Assembly (NCBI RefSeq): GCF_006376675.1 | Contig: NZ_VEWK01000003.1 | Location: 310,001-374,000, forward strand | From: Brucella pecoris | GTDB lineage: Bacteria; Pseudomonadota; Alphaproteobacteria; Rhizobiales; Rhizobiaceae | Length of the DNA: 64,000 nt | Reading direction: 5' to 3' | In this document: positions 1-9,025 of the stretch, one piece after another | How the letters are laid out: each line of letters opens with the position of its first letter | Numbering within the stretch: position 1 is the first letter of the stretch | Program-made: the position numbers and the translations under genes | Notes under the pieces: generated by a model | Told to the model about the DNA's origin: nothing | Seen by the model: only the letters and a program-made list of their open reading frames with translations | Databases searched by the model: none

Positions 1-6
1 CATAAA

Positions 7-22
7 TTGACCAGATGATAAA
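7..22. promoter_or_regulatory. Candidate RutR-type operator upstream of preT
   Basis: The sequence TTGACCAGATGATAAA fits the published RutR consensus TTGACCA-N2-TGGTCAA at 12 of 14 defined positions. It lies about 140 bases before the preT start. A better copy of the same motif lies next to the RutR-like gene at 17373-17388. Binding is inferred from this match and from the pathway shared by the two loci. Confidence 0.5.
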
Positions 23-160
23 AAATTTGACCTTCCGTAAAAATCTGTCATCCTGTCGATAACGGGTACCACGCGACGGTAAAGATCGCAGCCCGGAACA
101 ACGTTCACGGTGCGCAAAGGGAACCCGCGCCTGAACAAGCAAAAATGGGAGATGCGATCG

Positions 161-1663
161 ATGAGATCAGCAGAGAATTCACCTATTGATGCAATTGATA
201 ATCCGGGACACGCGAACGGGCCCGATATCCATGGCTCGCGGCTAGAAAAGGCCGATTATGCGCATGTTTTCGATGATCTGCATCCGCCGCTCAACAAGCA
301 TGAAGCCCTCGTTGAATCCGACCGCTGCTATTATTGCTATGATGCGCCTTGCATGAATGCATGTCCGACCAGCATCGACATTCCGCGTTTCATTCGCCAG
401 ATTAACACCGGCAATGCAATCGGTGCGGCAAAGACCATTCTTTCAGAAAATATTCTAGGTGGCATGTGCGCCCGCGTCTGCCCGACCGAAACTCTCTGCG
501 AAGAAGTGTGTGTTCGCGAAACTTCGGAAGGCAAGCCGGTCAAGATTGGTGAATTGCAGCGCTATGCCACTGATGTTTTGATGGAAACCGGCAATCATCC
601 ATTCAAGCGCGCACCCGATACCGGCAAGCACATCGCCATTGTTGGCGCGGGTCCGGCAGGTATCTCCGCAGCACATCGCCTTGCGATGTATGGGCATCAG
701 GTGACGATTTTTGAAGCGCGCCCCAAGGGCGGCGGTCTTAATGAATATGGTATTGCCGCCTATAAGACGGTCAATAATTTTGCCCAGCGCGAACTGGAAT
801 TCGTGCTGAAAATCGACGCGATCAATATCGAGTATAACGAGACACTCGGTCAGGACATCACCATTGAAGCGCTCAAGGCGGGTTATGATGCGGTGTTCCT
901 CGGCATGGGAATGCCGGGCGTCAATGACCTGGCACTTGCCGGCGAAGATGCGCCCAATGTGATTGATGCCGTCGATTACATTGCCAATCTGCGTCAGGCA
1001 AAAGACCTCTCATCCCTGCCTGTGGGCCGCAATGTCGTGGTTATCGGTGGCGGCATGACGGCGGTGGACGTTGCAATCCAGACCAAAAAGCTCGGCGCTG
1101 AAAACGTGACCATCGTTTATCGTCGCGGTCAGGAAAGCATGAATGCCAGCGCCTATGAACAGGAACTGGCGCAGATTCATGGCGTAGTTATCCGTCACTG
1201 GTTGCAGCCACACGCGCTTGAACGAAGCGAAGACGGCACGGTCAATGCAGTTGTGTTTGAATACACCGCTGCGCAAGACGGTAAGCTTTCCGGCACCGGT
1301 GAATATCTCATTCTTGAAGCCGATCAGGTCTTCAAGGCTATCGGTCAGAAGTTTGAACCGGAGCCAATTGCAGGTTCAGGCATCGGACTCTCCAAAGGAC
1401 GCATCAGCGTCGATGACGAGCGCCGCACATCCGTTGAGGGCATTTGGGCCGGGGGCGACTGCGTTGCAGGTGGTCAGGATCTGACCGTTGCATCGGTGGA
1501 AGACGGCAAGGTTGCTGCCGAATCCATCCATGCGACGCTGACAAAACGTCCCGAAGCGATTGAAGGCTTTGCCGATGCGGTGCTGTCGGGCGGCGCGCTT
1601 CATGCGCCAACCCCGTCTGCTCATCGTGACCGCAGTGTGCCTTTGGGCCAGGAACAGGGCTGA
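161..1663 (+). CDS. preT: NAD-dependent dihydropyrimidine dehydrogenase subunit PreT
   Basis: Flavin and iron-sulfur subunit that takes electrons from NAD(P)H and passes them to PreA for reduction of uracil or thymine, the first step of reductive pyrimidine breakdown in the cytoplasm. The 500-residue product is glutamate-synthase small-subunit-like. Cys56, 59, 64, 68 and Cys103, 107, 113, 117 form two N-terminal Fe-S motifs. They are followed by a dinucleotide fold (VGAGPAG near residue 162) and a second one (VIGGGMTAVD near 300), with an AGGDC FAD motif near the C-terminus. Of three in-frame ATGs (110, 152, 161) I chose 161 because GGGAG at 147-151 is spaced 9 bases from it. preA follows 11 bases downstream, so the two are co-transcribed. 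Confidence 0.93.
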   Translation: MRSAENSPIDAIDNPGHANGPDIHGSRLEKADYAHVFDDLHPPLNKHEALVESDRCYYCYDAPCMNACPTSIDIPRFIRQINTGNAIGAAKTILSENILGGMCARVCPTETLCEEVCVRETSEGKPVKIGELQRYATDVLMETGNHPFKRAPDTGKHIAIVGAGPAGISAAHRLAMYGHQVTIFEARPKGGGLNEYGIAAYKTVNNFAQRELEFVLKIDAINIEYNETLGQDITIEALKAGYDAVFLGMGMPGVNDLALAGEDAPNVIDAVDYIANLRQAKDLSSLPVGRNVVVIGGGMTAVDVAIQTKKLGAENVTIVYRRGQESMNASAYEQELAQIHGVVIRHWLQPHALERSEDGTVNAVVFEYTAAQDGKLSGTGEYLILEADQVFKAIGQKFEPEPIAGSGIGLSKGRISVDDERRTSVEGIWAGGDCVAGGQDLTVASVEDGKVAAESIHATLTKRPEAIEGFADAVLSGGALHAPTPSAHRDRSVPLGQEQG

Positions 1664-1674
1664 GGAGAGTAAAC

Positions 1675-2985
1675 ATGGCTGATCTTTCAACGAACTTCCT
1701 CGGTATCAAGTCTCCAAACCCGTTCTGGCTGGCATCTGCTCCACCGACCGACAAAGCATATAACGTCGAGCGTGCTTTCAAGGCCGGCTGGGGTGGCGTG
1801 GTCTGGAAAACGCTGGGCGCGGAAGGCCCTCCGGTGGTCAATGTCAATGGTCCGCGCTATGGCGCTATCCATGGTGCTGACCGGCGCTTGCTCGGTCTCA
1901 ACAATATCGAGCTGATCACCGACCGGCCGCTTGAAGTGAACCTTCGTGAAATGAAAGAAGTGAAGATGCGCTGGCCCGACCGCGCGTTGATCGCTTCGAT
2001 CATGGTGCCATGCGAAGAAGAAGCATGGAAGGCCATTCTGCCTTTGGTGGAAGAAACCGGCGCTGACGGTATTGAGCTGAACTTTGGTTGTCCGCACGGC
2101 ATGAGCGAACGCGGCATGGGTGCGGCCGTCGGTCAGGTGCCGGAATATGTCGGCATGGTCGTGAAATGGTGCAAGCAATATAGCCGGATGCCGGTGATCA
2201 CCAAACTGACGCCGAACATCACCGATATCCGCAAGCCTGCACGCGGCGCAAAGGCCAATGGCACCGATGCTGTATCGCTAATCAACACGATCAATTCCAT
2301 TGTGTCGGTCGATCTCGACAGCATGTCGCCGGTTCCATCCATTGACGGTCGCGGCAGCCACGGCGGTTATTGCGGACCAGCAGTCAAGCCGATTGCGCTG
2401 AACATGGTGGCGGAAATTGCACGCGATCCTGAAACCTATGGCCTGCCGATTTCAGGCATTGGCGGCATTACCACATGGCGCGATGCGGCTGAATTTATCG
2501 CGCTCGGCTGCGGCACGGTTCAGGTCTGTACTGCTGCAATGACCTATGGCTTCAAGGTCGTTGAAGAAATGATTGACGGTCTTTCCGACTGGATGGACAG
2601 CAAAGGCTATCAGACGCTTGATGATTTCCGCGGCATGGCCGTGGGACATGTCAGTGACTGGCAGTATCTCAACCTCAATTATGTCACCAAGGCACGGATT
2701 GATCAGGATTCCTGCATCAAGTGCGGTCGTTGCCATATTGCCTGCGAAGATACCTCACATCAGGCAATCACCAATCTGGTGAATGGTGCGCGGCACTTTG
2801 AGGTGATCGATGAGGAATGCGTTGGCTGCAATCTTTGCGTCAATGTCTGCCCGGTCGAGGATTGCATCACCATGGAGCAGATCGGCGATTTCGATCCGCG
2901 CACCAAGGCACCCATCCCGGCACAATATGCCAACTGGACGACCCATCCGAATAACCCGATGGCTGTCAAAGAAGCCGCAGAGTAA
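1675..2985 (+). CDS. preA: NAD-dependent dihydropyrimidine dehydrogenase subunit PreA
   Basis: Catalytic subunit that reduces uracil or thymine to the 5,6-dihydro compound on FMN, receiving electrons from PreT. The 436-residue protein has a dihydroorotate-dehydrogenase-like TIM barrel (residues about 5-310; NFGCPHGMSERGMG loop, GIGGI and GTVQVCTA phosphate-binding stretches). Two C-terminal [4Fe-4S] ferredoxin motifs follow (CIKCGRCHIAC and CVGCNLCVNVCP). A GAGGAG ribosome site precedes the ATG. From memory, the catalytic loop that carries Cys in mammalian enzymes reads GAAVGQ here, with Val in the Cys place; this needs an alignment. A strong terminator closes the operon. The later pathway enzymes are 14 kb downstream. 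Confidence 0.93.
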   Translation: MADLSTNFLGIKSPNPFWLASAPPTDKAYNVERAFKAGWGGVVWKTLGAEGPPVVNVNGPRYGAIHGADRRLLGLNNIELITDRPLEVNLREMKEVKMRWPDRALIASIMVPCEEEAWKAILPLVEETGADGIELNFGCPHGMSERGMGAAVGQVPEYVGMVVKWCKQYSRMPVITKLTPNITDIRKPARGAKANGTDAVSLINTINSIVSVDLDSMSPVPSIDGRGSHGGYCGPAVKPIALNMVAEIARDPETYGLPISGIGGITTWRDAAEFIALGCGTVQVCTAAMTYGFKVVEEMIDGLSDWMDSKGYQTLDDFRGMAVGHVSDWQYLNLNYVTKARIDQDSCIKCGRCHIACEDTSHQAITNLVNGARHFEVIDEECVGCNLCVNVCPVEDCITMEQIGDFDPRTKAPIPAQYANWTTHPNNPMAVKEAAE

Positions 2986-2990
2986 AACAG

Positions 2991-3018
2991 AAACGCCGGG
3001 GAAAACCCCGGCGTTTTT
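2991..3018 (+). terminator. Rho-independent terminator after preA
   Basis: An 11-bp stem AAACGCCGGGG / CCCCGGCGTTT with an AAAA loop is followed by a T run. It starts 5 bases after the preA stop. It can also act on the converging minus-strand ABC operon that ends at 3036. Confidence 0.92.
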
Positions 3019-3035
3019 CATTGCTGACAGATGAT

Positions 3036-4094
3036 TTAGCGACTGACGCGCATGCCTTTTTCCGGCTCGAACACATGGCTGGTTGCTGGATCAACCGCAA
3101 TGGTCAGCACATCACCCGGACGCACTGTCAGGCGTTCACGGAACAGGCAGGTGACTGGCTGATCGCCAAGCTTGCCCATGACCATGATTTCCGAACCGGT
3201 CGGCTCAACGATTTCGACTGTGACCGGCACGCCGTTGTCGGCAATCTTCATATGCTCAGGGCGCATACCATAAACGGCCTCGCCCGAAAGACTTGCATAA
3301 TCGCCTTGAGGCAAGGGCATACGGAAGCCGCCATCAGCCACAAACGAACCTTCTTCGATCTTGCCGTTGACGAAGTTCATCGATGGCGAGCCGATGAAGC
3401 CCGCGACGAACATATTGGCCGGACGGTCATAAAGATCGAGCGGCGCACCGATCTGCTCCACCAAACCATCGCGCATGACGACGATCTTGTCGGCCATGGT
3501 CATGGCTTCGATCTGATCGTGGGTCACGTAAATCGTGGTGGTCTTCAGACGCTGATGCAGGCCCTTGATCTCGCCGCGCATCTGCACGCGCAGCTTGGCG
3601 TCAAGGTTGGAGAGCGGTTCGTCAAACAGAAAGACCTGTGGATCGCGAACAATCGCACGGCCCATGGCTACACGCTGACGCTGACCGCCGGAAAGCTGGC
3701 GTGGAAAGCGGTCGAGCAGCTTGTTGAGGCCGAGAATTTCCGCTGCACGATTGACGCGGCTGTCGCGTTCTTCCTTCGGCGCGTTTTTCAGCATGAGCGC
3801 GAAGCCCATATTGTCGGCCACCGTCATATGCGGATAGAGCGCATAATTCTGGAACACCATGGCAATATCGCGTTCCTTCGCGCGCAGGTCATTGACCACA
3901 CGCGGACCAATGGCGATTTCACCATCGCTGATTTCCTCAAGCCCCGCGATCATACGCAGGAGCGTGGATTTTCCGCAGCCCGACGGGCCGACCAGCACGA
4001 CAAATTCACCATCTTCGATATCGACCGACACGCCATGCAGAACGCCGACATTGCCATATTTCTTGATTGCATTTCGGATGGATACAGATGCCAT
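3036..4094 (-). CDS. Sugar ABC transporter ATP-binding protein (MalK/UgpC type)
   Basis: ATPase that energises uptake of a sugar through the two permeases encoded just upstream on the same strand. The 352-residue protein has Walker [10 protein letters not shown] near residue 38, signature LSGGQRQR, Walker B VFLFDEP and the H-loop VTHDQ. A C-terminal MalK-type regulatory domain (about 235-352; YGMRPEHM) follows. The longest frame opens with TTG at 4106. I prefer ATG at 4094 because GAGG lies 6 bases before it. This is the last gene of a transporter operon that starts with the binding protein at 7207. The substrate cannot be read from the sequence. Confidence 0.93.
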   Translation of the reverse strand: MASVSIRNAIKKYGNVGVLHGVSVDIEDGEFVVLVGPSGCGKSTLLRMIAGLEEISDGEIAIGPRVVNDLRAKERDIAMVFQNYALYPHMTVADNMGFALMLKNAPKEERDSRVNRAAEILGLNKLLDRFPRQLSGGQRQRVAMGRAIVRDPQVFLFDEPLSNLDAKLRVQMRGEIKGLHQRLKTTTIYVTHDQIEAMTMADKIVVMRDGLVEQIGAPLDLYDRPANMFVAGFIGSPSMNFVNGKIEEGSFVADGGFRMPLPQGDYASLSGEAVYGMRPEHMKIADNGVPVTVEIVEPTGSEIMVMGKLGDQPVTCLFRERLTVRPGDVLTIAVDPATSHVFEPEKGMRVSR

Positions 4095-4109
4095 CTTGAA
4101 CCTCAACTC

Positions 4110-4928
4110 TTATTTGACGGCGCCTGCGGTCAGACCCGCAACGATCTGGCGCTGCGCGAAAACTGTCAGCAACAGGACCGGCAATGTGACCACGAGTGCT
4201 GCGGCGGCAAGCGGACCCCAACTGACCTGTTCAAAGGACAGCATGTTATAGACCGCGACCGGCAGGGTGCGTGTCTCGCGGCTTGCGAGCACGATGCCGA
4301 AAACGAAATTGTTCCACGAGAAGATCACCGCGAGGATGAGCGACACCACAACGCCGGGCTTGGCAATTGGCAGTGCAACCTTCATGAACACCTGCCACGA
4401 CGATGCACCATCGATAATGGCTGCTTCTTCAAGCTCCATCGGTGTTGTCTCGAAATAGCCGATCATGATCCAGATCACGATTGGAACGGTGACGACCAGA
4501 TGGATGATGATCTGCGGCCAGAGCGTGCCAAGCAGGCCCAAGGTCTGGAACAAAAGGAACAGCGGGATCAGGTAAGACAGGCCCGGCGTCATACGTGCAA
4601 TCATGATGACGATTGCCGACTTGTTGGCGCGCAGTCGCGCAATGCCGTAACCTGCCGGAACGCCGACAATCAATGCCAGCAAGGTCGCGGTTCCTGTGAC
4701 CAGAAGACTGTTCCAGAAATAGAGCAGGAAGTCGTTGGTCTCGAAAATTCCGGTATAGTTCGACCACGCTATGCGGTCGGGGATCAGGATCGGTGGATAA
4801 GCGCCGTTGTCGATTTCATATTTGAGCGAAAGCGACAACATCCAAACGAAGAAGAAGATTGCAGGCGACACAATGACGAAAACCATGAGTGCCGTGCCAA
4901 GCTTGGAAAGAATTGACTTGCGTGCCAT
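4110..4928 (-). CDS. Sugar ABC transporter permease (MalG type)
   Basis: Inner-membrane permease of 272 residues with about six membrane segments. An N-terminal segment (residues 11-33) is followed by a periplasmic loop containing WSNYTGIF. The cytoplasmic EAA loop (EEAAIIDGASSWQVFMKVALPIAKP, split here as EEAAIIDGASSWQ and VALPIAKP) docks on the ATPase. A GAGGACC ribosome site lies 7 bases before the ATG. The gene sits between its partner permease (9-base gap) and the ATPase. Family assignment is firm; the sugar is unknown. Confidence 0.92.
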   Translation of the reverse strand: MARKSILSKLGTALMVFVIVSPAIFFFVWMLSLSLKYEIDNGAYPPILIPDRIAWSNYTGIFETNDFLLYFWNSLLVTGTATLLALIVGVPAGYGIARLRANKSAIVIMIARMTPGLSYLIPLFLLFQTLGLLGTLWPQIIIHLVVTVPIVIWIMIGYFETTPMELEEAAIIDGASSWQVFMKVALPIAKPGVVVSLILAVIFSWNNFVFGIVLASRETRTLPVAVYNMLSFEQVSWGPLAAAALVVTLPVLLLTVFAQRQIVAGLTAGAVK

Positions 4929-4937
4929 GATCGGTCC

Positions 4938-5876
4938 TCAAGCGTTCCACTTGGTCCGCTGGCGCAGCGCCAGAAGGATCATCGACATGGCGATAATGAC
5001 AATGAAGAACACCACGGCAATCGCCGATCCATAGCCAATGTCGTAATAGGAAAACGCCACATTATAGAGATAGATATTGATGGTTTCCGACGCCGTTCCC
5101 GGGCCGCCCTGCGTCATCGCAAAGATGATGTCGAAGCTTTTCAGCGCATCAATCGAGCGGATGATGACGGCAACCATGATAAACGGCAGGATCATCGGAA
5201 GCGTGATGTAACGGAATTTCTGCCAACCATTGGCACCATCGATTTCCGCGCTTTCAAACGGATCGCGCGGCATAGACGCAAGGCCACCCAGCACGATCAG
5301 CATGACCAGCGGCGTCCACTGCCAGGTTTCAACAGCAACCAGCGACGGGATAACCGTGCTCTGGTTGAAGATCCATTCCTGCGGCGGAATGCCGATCAGT
5401 GAAAGCAGGTAATTGAGCACACCCAATTGCGGGTGATACATCATCGTCCAGACAAGGGCGACCGCCACCGGCGTTGCCATCATCGGCATGACGAAGATAC
5501 CGCGCAACAGCCCGCGCATGGGCAGTTTGCTGTCAAAGACCAGCGCTGCAATCGTACCCAATATCATCGGGGCCACGACGGACAGAACCGTGTAAACAAC
5601 CGTGTGCCACATGGATTCCCAGAAACGCATATCGGTTGCAAGACGCAGATAATTGTCGAAGCCGACAAAGCTCTGCTCTCCACCAAGCTGCCACTGGTTG
5701 GCACTCATCCAGAGCGTAAACACCCACGGGAAGACGATCACCGCCCCGACAGTGATCAAGGCTGGAAGAACAAACGGCCAGTAACTGGGCCGCAAGCGGC
5801 TCGTGACCGACTTGGTGGAGGAAGCTGCTTTGGCAGCAGCTTCCGCTTTTGCTCCTATCGGGGCGGCAGATGTCAT
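4938..5876 (-). CDS. Sugar ABC transporter permease (MalF type)
   Basis: Second inner-membrane permease, 312 residues. An Ala/Lys-rich cytoplasmic N-terminus (residues 1-30) precedes the first membrane helix. The EAA loop reads SAEIDGANGWQKFRYITLP near residue 215, as expected for the MalF side of the pair. Its ATG overlaps the stop of the upstream binding-protein gene by 4 bases (ATGA), so translation is probably coupled. With the genes at 3036, 4110 and 5873 it makes a complete carbohydrate importer. Confidence 0.92.
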   Translation of the reverse strand: MTSAAPIGAKAEAAAKAASSTKSVTSRLRPSYWPFVLPALITVGAVIVFPWVFTLWMSANQWQLGGEQSFVGFDNYLRLATDMRFWESMWHTVVYTVLSVVAPMILGTIAALVFDSKLPMRGLLRGIFVMPMMATPVAVALVWTMMYHPQLGVLNYLLSLIGIPPQEWIFNQSTVIPSLVAVETWQWTPLVMLIVLGGLASMPRDPFESAEIDGANGWQKFRYITLPMILPFIMVAVIIRSIDALKSFDIIFAMTQGGPGTASETINIYLYNVAFSYYDIGYGSAIAVVFFIVIIAMSMILLALRQRTKWNA

Positions 5877-7207
5877 TTTCCTTCGCTCCGTGCGAGGACC
5901 GGCCGGAATTCTTCCGTCGCGCGTTTCATTTCAGCTTCTGCGTCAGCACCATTGAGAAGATTGGTGAGGCCAACACCGATAATGTCGCGGAATTCCGTGA
6001 CGGGCACGATGACCGGCAGGCAAAGTTCGCTGATCGGGGCAGACTTCGAAAGCGCTTCCACCCAGCCTGCCGGCATGGTGACGCCCTTGCGCACTGCTTC
6101 ATCGTCGATGACCGACTTGCGGAACGGAACGCCCGACCCAGATTGTAACAGGCGAGCACCCATTTCCTTGGAAATCGCCCACTGGCAGTAGAGATATGCA
6201 GCTTCCTTGTTCTTGGAAGCTTCGGTCACACCGATGCCGTCGCCGGTCGTCGGTGCTGCCTGTGCGCTCGGGCCTGCTGGCATGACGCCATAGCCAACCT
6301 TGCCGACAACGCGCGACTTGTTCGGATCTTCAAGCGGTGGCGCAAAACCGATACCGTCAAGCCACATGCCGACACGGCCCTGCAGGAAGTTCGACTGGCA
6401 TTCAGCCCAGTTGAAGCCCGCAACGCCGGGAGGCGCCGATTTGGTCATCAGGCGTTGATAGAGCTTGGCAGCTTCAATACCTTCAGCCGAATCCGTCTGC
6501 AGGTTGCCATCAGCATCAACCGACTGCTTGCCATAGCCGAGCAGGAGGCTGGTATAGACCGGCGCATTGGCATTCTTCATGCCGCGTGCGACGAAACCAT
6601 AGGTGTTGGTCGATGGATCGGTAAGCGCTTCAGCGGCTGCGACCAGCTCTTCAAAGGTCTTCGGGAACTCGATGCCCTTGGCGGCAAAGAGTTCTTTGTT
6701 CCAATAGATGATCCAGTAATCGACCGAGAACGGCAGTGCGCCAAAGCGGCCATTGGCATCCTTGGCGAAGGTCAGGCCGGCGCTTGCGAAATCATCTTCT
6801 GTAAGCGACGCATCGGTCAGCGTCGGGTCTTTCAGGAATGGGTTCAGGTCGGCAAGCCAGCCGCCCTTTTCAAACTGACGCTTCTGAACGTGATAGCTGA
6901 TGTGAATGACGTCGAAGCTTGGACGGCCCGAAGTCAGCTCGATCACGGCCTTCTGGCGCTGCTGCTGTTCCGGCATCTGCTCGGAGTTCACCTTGATGCC
7001 GGTCAGATCTTCGAATTCCTTCTGATATTTCTGAAGGATTTCGCCGCGCGGGCTCTTGATGAGGTTTACTTCAAGCGTTGTGCCAGCATACTTCTTCCAA
7101 TCGACGGTCGACTGGGCGAAAGACGGACTTATGCCCGTCATGCCAGACGCAGCGATTGCTGCTGTTCCCGCCAGAAACTGACGACGTGTTGGACGTAATA
7201 GATTCAT
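5873..7207 (-). CDS. Sugar ABC transporter substrate-binding protein, Tat-type signal
   Basis: Periplasmic binding protein (family 1 extracellular solute-binding fold, 444 residues) that delivers the substrate to the permeases at 4938 and 4110. The N-terminus carries a twin-arginine-like motif (TRRQFLAG, residues 7-14), a hydrophobic stretch and a cleavage site near FAQS at about 32. This suggests export of the folded protein by Tat rather than Sec. GGGGAGGAG precedes the ATG. The gene lies 60 bases downstream of a GntR regulator and starts the transporter part of the operon. Confidence 0.9.
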   Translation of the reverse strand: MNLLRPTRRQFLAGTAAIAASGMTGISPSFAQSTVDWKKYAGTTLEVNLIKSPRGEILQKYQKEFEDLTGIKVNSEQMPEQQQRQKAVIELTSGRPSFDVIHISYHVQKRQFEKGGWLADLNPFLKDPTLTDASLTEDDFASAGLTFAKDANGRFGALPFSVDYWIIYWNKELFAAKGIEFPKTFEELVAAAEALTDPSTNTYGFVARGMKNANAPVYTSLLLGYGKQSVDADGNLQTDSAEGIEAAKLYQRLMTKSAPPGVAGFNWAECQSNFLQGRVGMWLDGIGFAPPLEDPNKSRVVGKVGYGVMPAGPSAQAAPTTGDGIGVTEASKNKEAAYLYCQWAISKEMGARLLQSGSGVPFRKSVIDDEAVRKGVTMPAGWVEALSKSAPISELCLPVIVPVTEFRDIIGVGLTNLLNGADAEAEMKRATEEFRPVLARSEGK

Positions 7208-7267
7208 TGCATTCTCCTCCCCTATAATTTTTCCGGCCCGGCAACTCCTCTTGCCTAGCCCTGGTCG

Positions 7268-7930
7268 TTAAATCTGCAAAGCCAGCTTCCGTGCGTTGTT
7301 GATGTGAACGGCGATGGCATCCATGGCAGTCTGCGGATCTCGTGTTTCGATTGCTGCAAGGACGGCTAAATGCTCCTGCATCACCGGGATAACGCGCCCG
7401 GTTATGCGGAACCGCTCCTGATTGATCAGGCGCATCTTGATCGTGTTTGTCTGGTAGGCACGCCAGATGATTTCATTGTCGAGCGAGCCGACGATGGTGT
7501 CATGCAGACTCCAGTCGATATTCTGTGCCCGTTCTTCAAGCTCCGGCGTCTCGCCTTCGCTCATAGCCCGATTCAATGTATCTTCGTGCTCGGCGCGCAA
7601 CGAACGTAACAGTTCATCAGATGCCGCCTGACAGAAGATGGCAATCGCCTCTTTCTCGATGAAAAGGCGAAACTGAAACGCCTCGCGGATGAGATTGAGA
7701 TCGATATGCGCAATCTGAAGCCCGCGCTGCGGTACAGTTTTGATAAGACCTTCCGCTTCAAGACGCGGGATCAGTTCGCGGATCGCACCGAGCGGCAATC
7801 CCGTCATGGTGACGAGCTGACGCTGAGAAACGAATTGGCCCGGATGGAAATCACGTGCCAGCAAATGCTGGGTGAAGCTCTGATAAGCCTTGTCCCGCAA
7901 TTTTACCGGTTCGCTGTGATCTTCCGCCAA
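7268..7930 (-). CDS. GntR-family transcriptional regulator (FCD domain)
   Basis: DNA-binding regulator of 220 residues. A winged-helix head (residues about 10-75; QRQLVTMTGLPLGAIRELIPRL) precedes an all-helical FCD ligand domain (about 90-215). The start is TTG, preceded by AGGGGA. It lies between the DapA-type gene and the transporter in one minus-strand unit, so it is likely the local regulator. The palindrome at 8912-8925 upstream of the unit is its most plausible operator. Its effector may be the imported sugar or an intermediate; this is inference. Confidence 0.9.
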   Translation of the reverse strand: MAEDHSEPVKLRDKAYQSFTQHLLARDFHPGQFVSQRQLVTMTGLPLGAIRELIPRLEAEGLIKTVPQRGLQIAHIDLNLIREAFQFRLFIEKEAIAIFCQAASDELLRSLRAEHEDTLNRAMSEGETPELEERAQNIDWSLHDTIVGSLDNEIIWRAYQTNTIKMRLINQERFRITGRVIPVMQEHLAVLAAIETRDPQTAMDAIAVHINNARKLALQI

Positions 7931-7968
7931 AGCCTGTCCCCTCTCAGTCCCGTTTGCTTATGCCGTGG

Positions 7969-8871
7969 TCAGGCCGCTTTTGCCATATGCAAACGGTCGA
8001 ATACACTGCCAATTGCATTGAAATCCGCGTCGTTGAGTGAAACGAGCGGCGCACGCACGCGACGCCATTCCATATCGCCCGTATGACGGGCAACCATAGC
8101 CTTGACTGCAGGCGTGACCGGATAGTTCAGCAACTGCTGTACGGTGCTTACGAGTTCAGCGTCGTCCTGACCATCGTTGACCATGCGCAGAAGACGATCC
8201 GGGAACAGATTGGCCATGCCGGAAATAGCGCCCTGCCCGCCGAGGCGTACGCCAGCAGCAAGATCGCGCTCATCACCGATCAGGATCGCAATGTCCTTGT
8301 GCGCTGCAAGCAGCTTTTCCGTAAAGGCCCAGTTACCGGATGAATCCTTCACGCCGATGATGATGCCGCCAAAAGCTGCACGCAGACGACTGATAAGATC
8401 GACTGAAAGCTCCACGGCAGTAACCGACGGAATATTGTAAAGAATGATGCTGCGCGCATTATCTCCAAGACCTTTGAAGACAGCAGAAAACCAGTTGAAC
8501 AGGCCATCATCGGAAAGGTTCTTGAAATAGGACGGAGGCGCCAGAAGAATGGCCTTGCAGCCGCGACGCAGCGCGTCGCCTGCCTGCAGGATCGCATCGG
8601 CAACCGAGTTTTCCATAACGCCGACTACGATGTTGGAAGCCTCAAAGCCTTGAGCAATGAAGCTATCCAGAAGTGCCGCACGTTCGGCATCCGCGATCGA
8701 CGAACCTTCGCCTGTGGTGCCAAACAAGGTCACGCTTGAGCAGCCATTGTCAAGTCGTGCGCGTGCATGGCTAAGCGCACGACTGACATCGATTTTGCCG
8801 TCCGCATCGAATGGCGTCGTAAGCGCTGCAGAGAGCCCAAAGCGCTCCCGACCAGAATTATCGTGTGCCAA
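7969..8871 (-). CDS. Dihydrodipicolinate synthase/N-acetylneuraminate lyase family aldolase
   Basis: TIM-barrel class I aldolase of the DapA family, 300 residues. It has the GTTGEGSS substrate-carboxylate motif, the catalytic Tyr in ILYNIPS and the Schiff-base Lys in GVKDSSG. The context (sugar importer, sugar kinase, aldose dehydrogenase) argues for cleavage of a 2-keto-3-deoxy sugar acid rather than lysine synthesis. The frame can be opened at GTG/ATG codons up to 8910. However, GGGAGGAG at 8879-8885 is spaced 7 bases from TTG 8871, so I place the start there. This also frees the palindrome at 8912-8925 to be an upstream operator. Confidence 0.85.
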   Translation of the reverse strand: MAHDNSGRERFGLSAALTTPFDADGKIDVSRALSHARARLDNGCSSVTLFGTTGEGSSIADAERAALLDSFIAQGFEASNIVVGVMENSVADAILQAGDALRRGCKAILLAPPSYFKNLSDDGLFNWFSAVFKGLGDNARSIILYNIPSVTAVELSVDLISRLRAAFGGIIIGVKDSSGNWAFTEKLLAAHKDIAILIGDERDLAAGVRLGGQGAISGMANLFPDRLLRMVNDGQDDAELVSTVQQLLNYPVTPAVKAMVARHTGDMEWRRVRAPLVSLNDADFNAIGSVFDRLHMAKAA

Positions 8872-8911
8872 AACTGGCTCCTCCCAAATTTGAACTTTAA
8901 GTTTGCACATA

Positions 8912-8925
8912 CTAACATGTTAGTA
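8912..8925. promoter_or_regulatory. Perfect 14-bp palindrome, candidate GntR operator
   Basis: ACTAACATGTTAGT is identical to its reverse complement. It lies 41-54 bases upstream of the TTG start proposed for the DapA-type gene, where a promoter is expected. The operon it precedes encodes a GntR/FCD regulator, and that family binds short palindromes. No second copy was noticed in this window. Confidence 0.5.
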
Positions 8926-9025
8926 AATAGTCAATTCGGGTTCAGTGTGTAATCGTATGATTTTGGGAGAATGGGAGAGAAAGCAAAATACCTGAAACGC
9001 GAGTCAGTTCAGAGCGCTGATATCC

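Noticed and set aside
26..35. Second TTGACC near the start of the window as another RutR site
   Set aside because: Only the half-site TTGACC is present and the second half does not match.
3021..4916. 631-codon plus-strand open frame opposite the sugar ABC genes
   Set aside because: It lies antisense to an ATPase and permease with clear motifs. Its own translation is His/Asp/Arg-rich with no domain, the usual mirror of GC-rich coding sequence.
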